Source: Streptomyces sp. RPT161 (GTDB lineage Bacteria; Actinomycetota; Actinomycetes; Streptomycetales; Streptomycetaceae). From it: a stretch of 64,000 nt of DNA. Positions 8,669 to 17,608 of this stretch are shown here, in pieces (the first letter of the stretch is position 1; each line of letters starts with the position of its first letter). Location of the stretch: positions 248,001-312,000 of the forward strand of contig NZ_JAPZVN010000003.1 of NCBI RefSeq assembly GCF_027533845.1, given 5' to 3'. A model generated the notes under the pieces. The model worked only from the letters and a program-made list of their open reading frames with translations, made no database searches and was not told where the DNA came from. Both the position numbers and the translations under genes were made by a program.

Positions 8669-9741
8669 AGGGCTCCCTCCTCGACCACGACCAGCTGATC
8701 GATCGTTGTTTCCAGTACCGTCAGTTCGCATCTGCCGCGCAGCCGTCCGACCGTGGCCGACGGGTCAAGCGCCGTCGCGGCGTGCCGGACTCCGGCCGGT
8801 ACCTCGCCGCGCAGCACGGCCAGCGTGGCGGCGGCGGTCATGGCGCCGGTGAGCTCGGCGATGCCGGGAGCGCGAAGGACCGCCGTGCGGGTGGCCGCCT
8901 CGCCCGCCGCCGTGGTGCCGTCAAGTTGAACCAGCAAGGTCGCATACGGGGTGCGCCCGGCGGCGTCCAGCGCGGTGGCCCGGCACAGGTCGGCCGCAGC
9001 CTCGTCTGGCGGCCGCGTACGGGCGGCGTCGAGCGCGGCGCCCACGTGCTCGCCGTCCAGCACGGTGTACCAGTGGCCGTGGATGAGCGAGAGGTCACGG
9101 GCCAGTTGCTCGCCCTCCGCGTCGAGGTACGGGATCGCGCTGACCTCGCGCGGGAAGAACGGTAGGGTGACCGCCGCCTGCCGGGTCAGTGCGGCGGAGC
9201 GGCGGTTGCCGTTCCGCCAGGCGGCGAGCGGCTCGTTGTCGCCGCCTAGGACGCCGTGCAGATAGTCCTCGGCGCCGGTGCGGGTGAACCGGTCGAGGAC
9301 TCCGGCGTAGCAGGTCAGGGCTTGTACGGTGGTGAACTCCCGGGCCGCCAGCCAGCGGGGCAGCAGGCCGGACAGGCCGGGCAGGGCGCCTGCGGCGAAG
9401 ACCGCGCAGCGCCCGCCCACGTACTCCCGTACTGCGTCCCCGCCCGCGTCGACGTGGTGTGCTCCGGCCGCCAGCGCCGCACGGGCCACACGTGCGGCGG
9501 TCCGGTGCGACGGCCCGGCGCAACCCACGACCACCTCGCAGCCATGGACGAACGCCGCCAGTGAGGCGTCGTCGTCGACGTCGACCAGGGCCGTCTCGAC
9601 CGTGCCGGGCAGGGCGGCCGCAGCACGCTGAGCCGCCGTCAGGTTCCGGCCGCCGATGCGCAGCGGACCCGCGCCCCACTCGCTCAGCAGGCGGGCTGCC
9701 TGCGCACCGACCGCGCCATAGCCGCCGATGACGCCGATCAC
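8665..9741 (-). CDS. Saccharopine dehydrogenase-like NAD(P)-binding protein
   Basis: A 358-residue protein with an N-terminal dinucleotide-binding motif (GVIGGYGAVGAQAARLL) and a layout typical of the Sacchrp_dh_NADP family, with HHVDAGGDAVREYVGG and a long alpha/beta C-terminal part. Such proteins form or cleave opine C-N bonds or reduce imines and enoyl groups. The gene starts with GTG at 9741, overlapping the NRPS stop at 9738 (GTGA), and its own stop overlaps the reductase-methyltransferase start. It is therefore an integral part of the metallophore transcript. It may be a second reductase acting on a thiazoline or imine, or it may reduce the released product. The substrate cannot be read from sequence. 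Confidence 0.75.
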   Translation of the reverse strand: MIGVIGGYGAVGAQAARLLSEWGAGPLRIGGRNLTAAQRAAAALPGTVETALVDVDDDASLAAFVHGCEVVVGCAGPSHRTAARVARAALAAGAHHVDAGGDAVREYVGGRCAVFAAGALPGLSGLLPRWLAAREFTTVQALTCYAGVLDRFTRTGAEDYLHGVLGGDNEPLAAWRNGNRRSAALTRQAAVTLPFFPREVSAIPYLDAEGEQLARDLSLIHGHWYTVLDGEHVGAALDAARTRPPDEAAADLCRATALDAAGRTPYATLLVQLDGTTAAGEAATRTAVLRAPGIAELTGAMTAAATLAVLRGEVPAGVRHAATALDPSATVGRLRGRCELTVLETTIDQLVVVEEGAL

Positions 9742-12700
9742 AGGGCGCCCTCTTCCATCTCGTCCGTCGCCGCCAGTTCCTCGGCGAGAGCCGCTGTCAC
9801 CTGGGCGAGGCTCGGTCCTGCGAACAACCGCCGCAGGGGCAGTTCAACCCCGTAGCGCTGCTTCACGCGCTCGATGAGCCGGGTGGCCAGCAGGCTGTCG
9901 CCGCCCAGCTCGAAGAAGCTGCGCCTTCTGCCGACCGTTGCGCGACCGAGCAACTCGGCCCACAGCACCGCGATTTCCTGTTCCAGGCCGCCCTGCGGGG
10001 CTTCGTCCAAGTCCTCGGAGCCGTCCGCTGCGGCGAGCGCGGCGAGAGCCACGTGGTCCACCTTGCCGTTGGCGCTCAGCGGCAGCCAGGGCAGGACCTC
10101 GACGCGCTCGGGCACCATGTGCGCGGGAAGGCGCGTGGCCACGTGGGCCCGCAGCCCCACCGGGTCCAGGTCGACGGCCGCTTCAGGGCGCCGCGCCCAC
10201 AGCAACTCGATGCCGGGTGAACCCATGGGGCGGTAGCCCACCTCGCTCAGGCCGGCTCGGGACAGCAGCTCGGCCCAACGTGAGCCGGGCAGCATCGGAG
10301 AACCCGCCTTCTGGCGTTCGCGGTCGAAGCCGTAGTAGCCACGGTCGAGAAGGGACCCCGTCAGCAGGACGATGGGCGTCAACTCGGCTCGCTCGGCGGC
10401 GATCAGCGTGCCGCCGCTTCGGGCGAGCAGGGCGGCCAGCGCGGGGCCCTGAGCGGGGTCCGGGTAACGGTGCAGGGCGTTCACGGCCACCACCGCGTCG
10501 AACCGGTGCCGCAAGTCGTCGGAGATTCGGCGCAGTTGGCGGCAGGCCGTGCGATGTGGCAGCTCTTCCAGACGGCGGCTCGCCTCGGCGACCATGGTCG
10601 GGGCGGGGTCGAGCAGGGTGTAGCGCACCTGATCCGGGTCGAGGAGACCCAACAGGCGGGCCGCGGTCCGGCCGTCTCTGCCACCGAGCTCGGCGACCTC
10701 GACGGGCCTGCCCGCTTTCTCCGCCAGGTCGGCCAGGCGGCGGGCGATCTCTGAGATGACCTGGGCGGTCCCCGGGTCCTGGTCGGCGAGGCTCACCGGG
10801 GACAGAGCATCGTCGTCGAGCAGTACGGCCGGGTCGAGGCGGCCGGCGAGGATCTGCCGGTAGTCCTCCAGCCGCTCCAGCAGCCGGGCGTGGACGCGGG
10901 CGATGAGGCCGCCGTACTCGTCGGTGCCTACCTGTGGTTGGGTGCGGGTGAGTGCGGAGGGAAGGCCGGGTCCGGCACCGTATGCCCCCGCCTCTTCGAC
11001 CAGAACCTTCTGTTCGACCAGCCAGCGCAGCCACAGCCGCAGGGTCGGCAGGTGCTCGTCCGCCACGCTCAACCGCGTGGCGAAATCGTGTGGTGCTCCA
11101 TCAGCGAGCTCGTCCAGGCGGAGCAACCTGATGAGGACGGCCTCGACCGCCTCGCCCTCCTGCTGGAGCGTGCGGGCGCGCTCCGCCAGAGCGTCGGCGC
11201 TCGGCTCGGCGCCCTCGGCGTCAAACGACCGCGGCGGCGTGGCCGGGACGACGGCGGCGAGCAGTTGGCGGGCCGCGGCGTCACCGGTGACGGTGACGAC
11301 GGCGCGGCCGACACCAGGATGGCCCCCCAACGCCGCCTCGATCTCGCCCAGTTCGATCCGGTGGCCGCGTACCTTGACCTGGCGGTCGGCCCGTCCGAGG
11401 AACTCCAGCGTCCCGTCCGGCCAGTACCGGCCCAGGTCGCCCGTGCGGTACCACCGCTCACCACCGAGCTGTACAAACCGACGAGCCGTCACATCGGGCG
11501 CGCCACGGTAGCCACGGGCCACCCCCGCGCCGCCGATCCACAGCTCACCGGTCACCCAGTCCGGGCAGTCCCGTCCCAAGGTGTCCACCACCCGGTAACG
11601 CTGGTTGCGCAGCGGAAACCCGTACGGGATCGACCGCCACCCCGGCTCCACCTCGGCCACCTCGAACGCGTTGGACCAGATCGCCGCCTCGGTGGCACCG
11701 CCAAGAGCGACGAACCGGCAGTCGGGCCGCCGCGCCGCAAGCCGCCCGGGCAGATCGAGACCCACCCAGTCGCCGGAAACCAACACCAACCGCAAAGGAT
11801 CAGGAGCCTGCTCCCCCTCCGCGACCACCAACAACATGTCCAGCAACGCGGGCACCGAGTTCCACACCGTCACCCCATGACTGCGAACCAACTCCAGCCA
11901 ACGCCGGGCATCACGCCGCGACTCCTCCTCGACCAGCACCACCGCACCACCCACCGATAGCGGTCCGAACACGTCGAACACCGACAAGTCGAAATCCAGG
12001 GCGGACAACGCCAGCGTCTTGTCCTCGGAGCCGATGGCGAAGCGGGTGTTGATGTCGTCGACGGTGTTCACCGCCGCCGCATGCGTGATCTCCACACCCT
12101 TCGGCTCACCGGTCGATCCCGAAGTGAAGATCACGTACGCGAGTGCGTCCGGATCGGAGTCGACGGGCCGCGGCGCGGGCTCGGCCGAGACGATGTCGTC
12201 CATCACCAGCGGCCGAAGCGACTCCTTCCACGCCGACGCCGCCCGACCGGCCTCGTCGGTGACGACGAAGTGGACGTCGGCCAGGCGATGGATGCGATCC
12301 CGGCGCGCTGCCGGCTGGTCCGGGCCGACCGGCAGGTACGCCGCTCCGGCCGCCAGCACCCCGAGCACCGCGGCGATCTGGTCGGGCCCCTTGGGTAGCG
12401 TCACCGCGACCAACTCGCCTTGTCGCACGCCATGTTCAACGAGGAGCGCGGTCAATCGGAGTGCGCGTTCCGCGAGTTGGCCGTAGCTGAGCCGTTCCTG
12501 GTCGCCCCACCGCAGCGCGACGCGGTCAGGCCGCTCGGCGGCATGCTGGAAGAATCCCGCGTGAAGCAGCTGAGCCGGGGCCGTGGTACCAGTCGCGTTG
12601 ACCTCGGCACGAGTGTCCCGCTGGGACCCGGGGAGCAGATCCGGTACGGCCGAGTCCCAGTCACCCCAGCCAAGCCAGTCGAGCAGCCGAAGATAGGCGT

Positions 12701-15700
12701 CGAACATCGCGTCGACCAGGCCGTCCGGGAAGAGTTCCTCGACGACGTCCCAGTTGAGGTGGACACCGCCGTCGGCGGCATCCGTGACCTGGTGGTCGAG
12801 CCACACCTGCGGGGTCTGCGACACCCCCCACACGTAGTCGGTGAACAGCCCCGAGCCGGGTTCACTGCCGACGCCGAGAGCGCTGGTGAACACGACGGGC
12901 ATGGTCGTCTCGGGTTCGCCGGTGTGCCGGGCGAGTTCACGCAGTACCCAGACGGCTGACACCTCCCGGCGGTCGAGCGCTTCCCACAGCTCCTGCTGCA
13001 CGCGCCGCGCCTTTGCCAGCCAGCTCTCCCCCGGCTGCGGACGGCAGGCGACGAGCATCAGCGAGGTGAAGTCGCCCAGCACGTTGGCGATGTCCGGGTG
13101 GACGTCCTTGCGGTCGAAGAGTGTGAGGTTGAGCGTCAGGTCGGCTCTGGCGCTCCACCGGCCGAGTACCTCGGCGAAGGCGGCGAGCAGCACGGCAGAT
13201 GCGGTGAGACCGTGTTCGCGAGCCCGGTCGGTGATCGGCCGCCAGTGCGCGGCGCTGATCCGGGCCTCGCGCCGGGTGAAGCGCGGTCGGTGAACCGAGG
13301 CCGGATCCACGGCCAGCGGGAGCTGCGGCGCTGGCGGGAGGTCGGGCAGGCGTTCGGTCCAGTACTCCTGCGCGGCGGCAAGGGCGGCGGGTTCCGGAGC
13401 GGCGCCCAGCACGTAGTCACGGAAGGAGACACCCACCGGGGGAAGTTGGGCGCCCAAGTCCTCGTAGACGGCGCCGAGTTCGGTGTAGAAGGTGAGGATG
13501 CTGAGGGCGTCGAGGACGATGTTGTCCACGCCGATTCCGAGCCGGGTGCGGTTTTCCGAGCGGGCGGCACGGATCGAGAAGAGCGGCCAGCGCGCCGGGT
13601 CGAACACCTGGTGCGAGGCGGCGTTCCGCAGTTCCTCGAAGGCGGCCTCGGGCTCGGGCCCGGCCTCGGTGACGGTGACGCGGTAGCGGGGCACGTCGGG
13701 CAGGATGCGCTGCCGGCCGTGTTCGTCAACGACGGCCCGCAGCATCTCGTGCCGCCGCACCAGGCGGTCGACGGCCGCCTCAAGGCGCTCCACGTCGAGG
13801 TCCAGCACGTCGTACTCGCGGTAGAAGTGGCAGCCGACCCCGCCGAGGGTGAAGCCCTCACCCCGGCCGAGCCAGTAGGCGCGCTGGACGTCGGTGAGCG
13901 GGAACGGCTCCAGCCGGTGCTCCGGATCGGCGGCCAGGACGGGCCTGGACCGCGTGGTGTCGTCCAGCCTCAGGGTGGCGGCGAAGTCGGCGAGCACGGG
14001 GTGCCTGAAGAGCTGGGCGAGTGTGACGTCGGCGAAGCCGTCCGCGCGCAGCCGTCCGACCAGCCGTGTCGCGAGCAGGGAGTCGCCGCCGAGGGCGAAG
14101 AAGTCATGTTCGCGGCCGACTTCGGCCACTCCCAGGATCTCGGACCAGGCCGCGGCAGCACGCCGCTCGATCTGGCCGGTCGGCCGGGTGACGGACACGG
14201 CGCCCTGGACGTCGTGGTGCCCGAGCGTGCGGCGCAGGGCAGCGCGGTCGACCTTGCCGTTCGGTGTCAGTGGCAGTTCGGGCAGCAGGGCGATCCGCTC
14301 GGGCACCATCGCCGAAGGCAGTCGCTCCGCCAGGAAGGCACGGAGCCCGGTGAGGTCCGGTACCTCGGTGTCATGGTTGCGTGACCGTCCCGCGGCTATC
14401 TCGGCCAGCGCCTTCCAGTCCGGTACGGGCTCGGGCGACGCGTCCGTGACAGCGGCGGCCAGTCCGCCGTCCTCGCAGACGACCGCGATGCCCTGGCCGA
14501 CACCGGGAAAGTCCCGCAACGCGGCTTCGACTTCGCCGAGTTCGATCCGGTGGCCGCGCACCTTGACCTGACGGTCGGCCCGGCCGAGGAACTCCAACGT
14601 TCCATCAGGCCAGTAGCGGCCCAGGTCCCCCGTCCGGTACCAGCGCTCGCCTCCGGCCTCGACGAACCGATCCGCCGTTAGTTCAGGCGCACTGCGGTAG
14701 CCACGGGCAACCCCCGCGCCACCGATCCACAACTCACCCGTAACCCAGTCCGGGCAGTCACGCCCCGACGCGTCCACCACCCGGTAGCGCTGGTTCCGCA
14801 ACGGACACCCGTACGGGACGGAACGCCATGCCGGATCCACCTCGGCGACCTCGAACGCGTTCGACCAGATCGCCGCCTCCGTTGCCCCACCCAACGCGAT
14901 GAACCGGCACCCCGGCCGCAACACCGCAAGCCGCCCCGGCAGATCAAGCCCCACCCAGTCACCAGAGACCAACACCAACCGCAGCGGCTCGGGAGGCGCT
15001 TCGCCCTCCGCCACGATCAGCAACATCTCCAGCAGCGCCGGAACGGTGTTCCACACTGTCACCCCGTGACGCCGGACCAGTTCCAGCCAACGTCCGGCGT
15101 CTCGGCGTGCCTCCTCCTCGATCAACACCACCGTCCCACCGACCGACAAAGGTCCGAAGACGTCGAACACCGACAGATCGAAGTCCAGTGCTGACAGCGC
15201 AAGGGTGCGATCCTCAGGTCCGATGGCGAAGCGCTCGTTGATGTCGTCAACGGTGTTCATCGCCGCCGCATGCGTTATCTCCACGCCCTTGGGCTCACCG
15301 GTCGAGCCCGAGGTGTAGATCACGTAGGCGAGGTCAGCGGGGTCCCCGGGCACGGGTTCGAGCAGTGGCGTGACGCCCTCCGGTACGGCGAGGTCGTCGA
15401 GGACGAGCCGCACTCCGGCGGTGCGGTGGATGCGTTCGCGCCGCAACTCGGGCTGGTCGGCGCCGAGCGGCAGGTAGGCCGCACCGGCGGCGAGTACCCC
15501 CAGGACCGCCGTGATCTGCTCCGGCCCCTTGGGCAGGGTGACCGTGACCAGGTCTCCGGGACCGACGCCCTGGGACCTCAGATGGGCGGCGAGGGCGAGT
15601 GCCCGTCCGGCCAACTCTCCGTAGCTGAGCGAGCGGTCCAGGCCCCAACTCAGTGCGACCGCCCGGGGGTTGCGGGCGGCGTACGCGAAGAAGCCGTCAT

Positions 15701-17387
15701 GCAGCCGCGTACCTGGGATCGGCCCCGCCGTGTCGTTGACACGGGCCCGCACCGCGAGTTGAGCCTCCGGGAGAAGGGCGGGGACGGGCTCGCCCCAGGC
15801 GTCCTGGTCGGACAGCAGACGGTCGAGCAGTCGGCTGTAGGCATCAAACATGGCGTCAGGGACACCGGGCGCGAAGGAGTCCTCGCGGACGTCCCAGTTG
15901 ACCAGCAGCCCGCCGTTCACCTCGGTCACCTGTGCGTCCAGCCACACCTGCGGTCCCTGCGAAATGATCCAGGACGGCTCGCCGAACGCTTCGCGGACCT
16001 CGGCCGGGAACAGCTCGCCCAGGCCGAGGGCGCTGGTGTAGACGACGGGGGCGAGGATCTGTTCGCCGTGCAGGCGGGACGCGTCGCGCAGGACCTCGAC
16101 TCCTGAGTATCCGGCGTGCGCGGCGTCGGCGTGGAAGCGCGCCTGCAGCCGGGCGGCGCGTTCGGCGAAGGATCCGGGTGTGGCGCCGTCCCAGGCCAGC
16201 AGCACCGATGAGGTGAAGTCGCCGACCAGATCGCTGACTTCGGCATGCAGTGGTTCGCGGTCGAAGAGCGGGAGATTGAGCAGGAAGCGCGGTTGCGCAC
16301 TGAAGACGGTCAGCGTCTCAGCGAAGACGGCGGCCAGTGCCATGGCCAGGGTCAGGCCGTGCCGTCGGGCCAGCTGGTCGAGACATCGCATCGTCTCCGG
16401 ATCCAGCCATCGGTGCCGACGCACCGCGACGGCCGTGGCCGAGGCCGCCACGAGCGGCAGCTGAGGAGCGGCGGGCAGATCAGGAAGATGCCTGCGCCAG
16501 TAGTCGCGGTCGGCGTCGAGCGCTGCCGCACGGGGCTGCGCGTTCCGGGCGGCACGCCGCTCGGCGAGATAGCGGGGAAAGCTGTAGTCCAGCGCGGGCA
16601 GCGGCGTGCCGGGATCCGCGTAACCGCGGGCGAGATCGGCGAGCAGAACCCTCAGGCTCAGCGCGTCGGCCGCGACCATGTCCAGGTTGACGTGGACGCG
16701 GGTGCCGCCGGGGCGGATACCGGGTGGCAGCAACGAGAGTTGGATGTCGAAGACATCACCGGCCGCGATGTCCATACGGCGGTGGGACAGGCGTTGCCGG
16801 ATGTCGTCCAACTCCCGCTCAGCCTCGGCGGCGGGCAGCGTGCGCAGGTCGTGGACCCGTAGTCCGGGCCAGTTGCTCCGTGCGACGATCTGTTGGCGGC
16901 CGTCATCGAGGATCCGTACCCGCAGCATGCCATGGCGTGCGAGCAGCGCCCGCACGGCCGATTCGAGGCGGACCGGCTCGACCTGCTCGCCGTCGAACTC
17001 GTTGTAGAAGTGCGCCGCCACGCCGCCGAGTTGCTGGCCCTCGGCGCGACCGACCCAGTACGCGTGTTGCATCAGCGCGAGTTCGAAGGGCTCGGACTCG
17101 TCCACGCGCGGGGCGCCGGTCGGCACCAGGTCGGACGTCGCACCGGCTTGCGAGGCAGCTGCGACCAGTTCGCACCAGGCTGCCACGGTCGGCTCGGCGG
17201 CCAGTTGCGGGAAGCTGATGTCCAGGCCGGACCGCCGCAGTCGGCCCGCCAGCCTCATCATCGCGAGTGAGTCCAGTCCGAGGGCGATGAGGTTCTCGTC
17301 CTCACCGACCTCCTGCTTCGGCAACCCGAGCAACTCCGCGACCTCGTCGGCCAGCTCAGCTGCGGCCATTTCGCGATCCTGCGACAC
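9738..17387 (-). CDS. NRPS, ArCP-Cy-A-PCP-Cy-A(MT-like)-PCP, two Cys modules
   Basis: This 2549-residue enzyme starts the assembly line. An aryl carrier domain (GLDSL about 40) receives salicylate. Cy1 (DMVAADALS about 236), A1 (YTSGSTGEPKG about 692) and PCP1 (GGDSL about 1102) follow. Then come Cy2 (DNIVLDALS about 1290), A2 (about 1759), an inserted methyltransferase-like region (about 2050-2405) and PCP2 (about 2495). Both A domains carry FDLSVFD, VWN(T/S)VPALL, VSGDW and LGGATEAAIW, the pattern of Cys-activating domains. The insert has ELGGRDGRT where a SAM motif is expected, recalling the MT-like epimerase of PchE. GTG at 17387 has a purine-rich RBS (GGGGAGAGGG) just upstream. A Zur-type box overlaps the promoter. 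The protein is a pyochelin starter synthetase with one extra module. Confidence 0.94.
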   Translation of the reverse strand: MSQDREMAAAELADEVAELLGLPKQEVGEDENLIALGLDSLAMMRLAGRLRRSGLDISFPQLAAEPTVAAWCELVAAASQAGATSDLVPTGAPRVDESEPFELALMQHAYWVGRAEGQQLGGVAAHFYNEFDGEQVEPVRLESAVRALLARHGMLRVRILDDGRQQIVARSNWPGLRVHDLRTLPAAEAERELDDIRQRLSHRRMDIAAGDVFDIQLSLLPPGIRPGGTRVHVNLDMVAADALSLRVLLADLARGYADPGTPLPALDYSFPRYLAERRAARNAQPRAAALDADRDYWRRHLPDLPAAPQLPLVAASATAVAVRRHRWLDPETMRCLDQLARRHGLTLAMALAAVFAETLTVFSAQPRFLLNLPLFDREPLHAEVSDLVGDFTSSVLLAWDGATPGSFAERAARLQARFHADAAHAGYSGVEVLRDASRLHGEQILAPVVYTSALGLGELFPAEVREAFGEPSWIISQGPQVWLDAQVTEVNGGLLVNWDVREDSFAPGVPDAMFDAYSRLLDRLLSDQDAWGEPVPALLPEAQLAVRARVNDTAGPIPGTRLHDGFFAYAARNPRAVALSWGLDRSLSYGELAGRALALAAHLRSQGVGPGDLVTVTLPKGPEQITAVLGVLAAGAAYLPLGADQPELRRERIHRTAGVRLVLDDLAVPEGVTPLLEPVPGDPADLAYVIYTSGSTGEPKGVEITHAAAMNTVDDINERFAIGPEDRTLALSALDFDLSVFDVFGPLSVGGTVVLIEEEARRDAGRWLELVRRHGVTVWNTVPALLEMLLIVAEGEAPPEPLRLVLVSGDWVGLDLPGRLAVLRPGCRFIALGGATEAAIWSNAFEVAEVDPAWRSVPYGCPLRNQRYRVVDASGRDCPDWVTGELWIGGAGVARGYRSAPELTADRFVEAGGERWYRTGDLGRYWPDGTLEFLGRADRQVKVRGHRIELGEVEAALRDFPGVGQGIAVVCEDGGLAAAVTDASPEPVPDWKALAEIAAGRSRNHDTEVPDLTGLRAFLAERLPSAMVPERIALLPELPLTPNGKVDRAALRRTLGHHDVQGAVSVTRPTGQIERRAAAAWSEILGVAEVGREHDFFALGGDSLLATRLVGRLRADGFADVTLAQLFRHPVLADFAATLRLDDTTRSRPVLAADPEHRLEPFPLTDVQRAYWLGRGEGFTLGGVGCHFYREYDVLDLDVERLEAAVDRLVRRHEMLRAVVDEHGRQRILPDVPRYRVTVTEAGPEPEAAFEELRNAASHQVFDPARWPLFSIRAARSENRTRLGIGVDNIVLDALSILTFYTELGAVYEDLGAQLPPVGVSFRDYVLGAAPEPAALAAAQEYWTERLPDLPPAPQLPLAVDPASVHRPRFTRREARISAAHWRPITDRAREHGLTASAVLLAAFAEVLGRWSARADLTLNLTLFDRKDVHPDIANVLGDFTSLMLVACRPQPGESWLAKARRVQQELWEALDRREVSAVWVLRELARHTGEPETTMPVVFTSALGVGSEPGSGLFTDYVWGVSQTPQVWLDHQVTDAADGGVHLNWDVVEELFPDGLVDAMFDAYLRLLDWLGWGDWDSAVPDLLPGSQRDTRAEVNATGTTAPAQLLHAGFFQHAAERPDRVALRWGDQERLSYGQLAERALRLTALLVEHGVRQGELVAVTLPKGPDQIAAVLGVLAAGAAYLPVGPDQPAARRDRIHRLADVHFVVTDEAGRAASAWKESLRPLVMDDIVSAEPAPRPVDSDPDALAYVIFTSGSTGEPKGVEITHAAAVNTVDDINTRFAIGSEDKTLALSALDFDLSVFDVFGPLSVGGAVVLVEEESRRDARRWLELVRSHGVTVWNSVPALLDMLLVVAEGEQAPDPLRLVLVSGDWVGLDLPGRLAARRPDCRFVALGGATEAAIWSNAFEVAEVEPGWRSIPYGFPLRNQRYRVVDTLGRDCPDWVTGELWIGGAGVARGYRGAPDVTARRFVQLGGERWYRTGDLGRYWPDGTLEFLGRADRQVKVRGHRIELGEIEAALGGHPGVGRAVVTVTGDAAARQLLAAVVPATPPRSFDAEGAEPSADALAERARTLQQEGEAVEAVLIRLLRLDELADGAPHDFATRLSVADEHLPTLRLWLRWLVEQKVLVEEAGAYGAGPGLPSALTRTQPQVGTDEYGGLIARVHARLLERLEDYRQILAGRLDPAVLLDDDALSPVSLADQDPGTAQVISEIARRLADLAEKAGRPVEVAELGGRDGRTAARLLGLLDPDQVRYTLLDPAPTMVAEASRRLEELPHRTACRQLRRISDDLRHRFDAVVAVNALHRYPDPAQGPALAALLARSGGTLIAAERAELTPIVLLTGSLLDRGYYGFDRERQKAGSPMLPGSRWAELLSRAGLSEVGYRPMGSPGIELLWARRPEAAVDLDPVGLRAHVATRLPAHMVPERVEVLPWLPLSANGKVDHVALAALAAADGSEDLDEAPQGGLEQEIAVLWAELLGRATVGRRRSFFELGGDSLLATRLIERVKQRYGVELPLRRLFAGPSLAQVTAALAEELAATDEMEEGAL

Positions 17388-17465
17388 GTGGGCCCTCTCC
17401 CCGTGATGTGGACGTGCACCCGGTTCTCGCTCCCGGGTTCGACTGTTACGACCACACCCCCTACT

Positions 17466-17480
17466 TGGAAGTGATTATCA
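17466..17480. promoter_or_regulatory. Zur-type operator over the NRPS promoter
   Basis: TGGAAGTGATTATCA matches the actinobacterial Zur consensus TGAAAATGATTTTCA at 12 of 15 positions. On the minus strand it overlaps a plausible -10 (TATGAT) with TTGCCT upstream as -35, about 80-95 bp before the NRPS GTG. It lies in the 221-bp divergent region shared with the MFS gene, so both directions could be repressed when zinc is plentiful. An iron (DmdR/IdeR) box was looked for here and not found. Confidence 0.6.
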
Positions 17481-17608
17481 TATGCATTAAGCCGCTCAGG
17501 CAAGGCCCTTGAAGAGTGAACGTTCGACTCGCGCGCAACGGAGCTGTCCGGGCGGTGAATTGAGACCCCGAACACGTCGACGCTCGACGCCATACAGAGA
17601 GGGCGACC

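Noticed and set aside
5667-9565. Several long plus-strand frames across the tailoring genes
   Set aside because: Opposite to well-supported minus-strand genes; no recognisable motifs.
17388-17608. Iron (DmdR/IdeR) box at the NRPS promoter
   Set aside because: No TTAGGTTAGGCTAACCTAA-like palindrome seen; the only symmetric AT-rich site is Zur-like.
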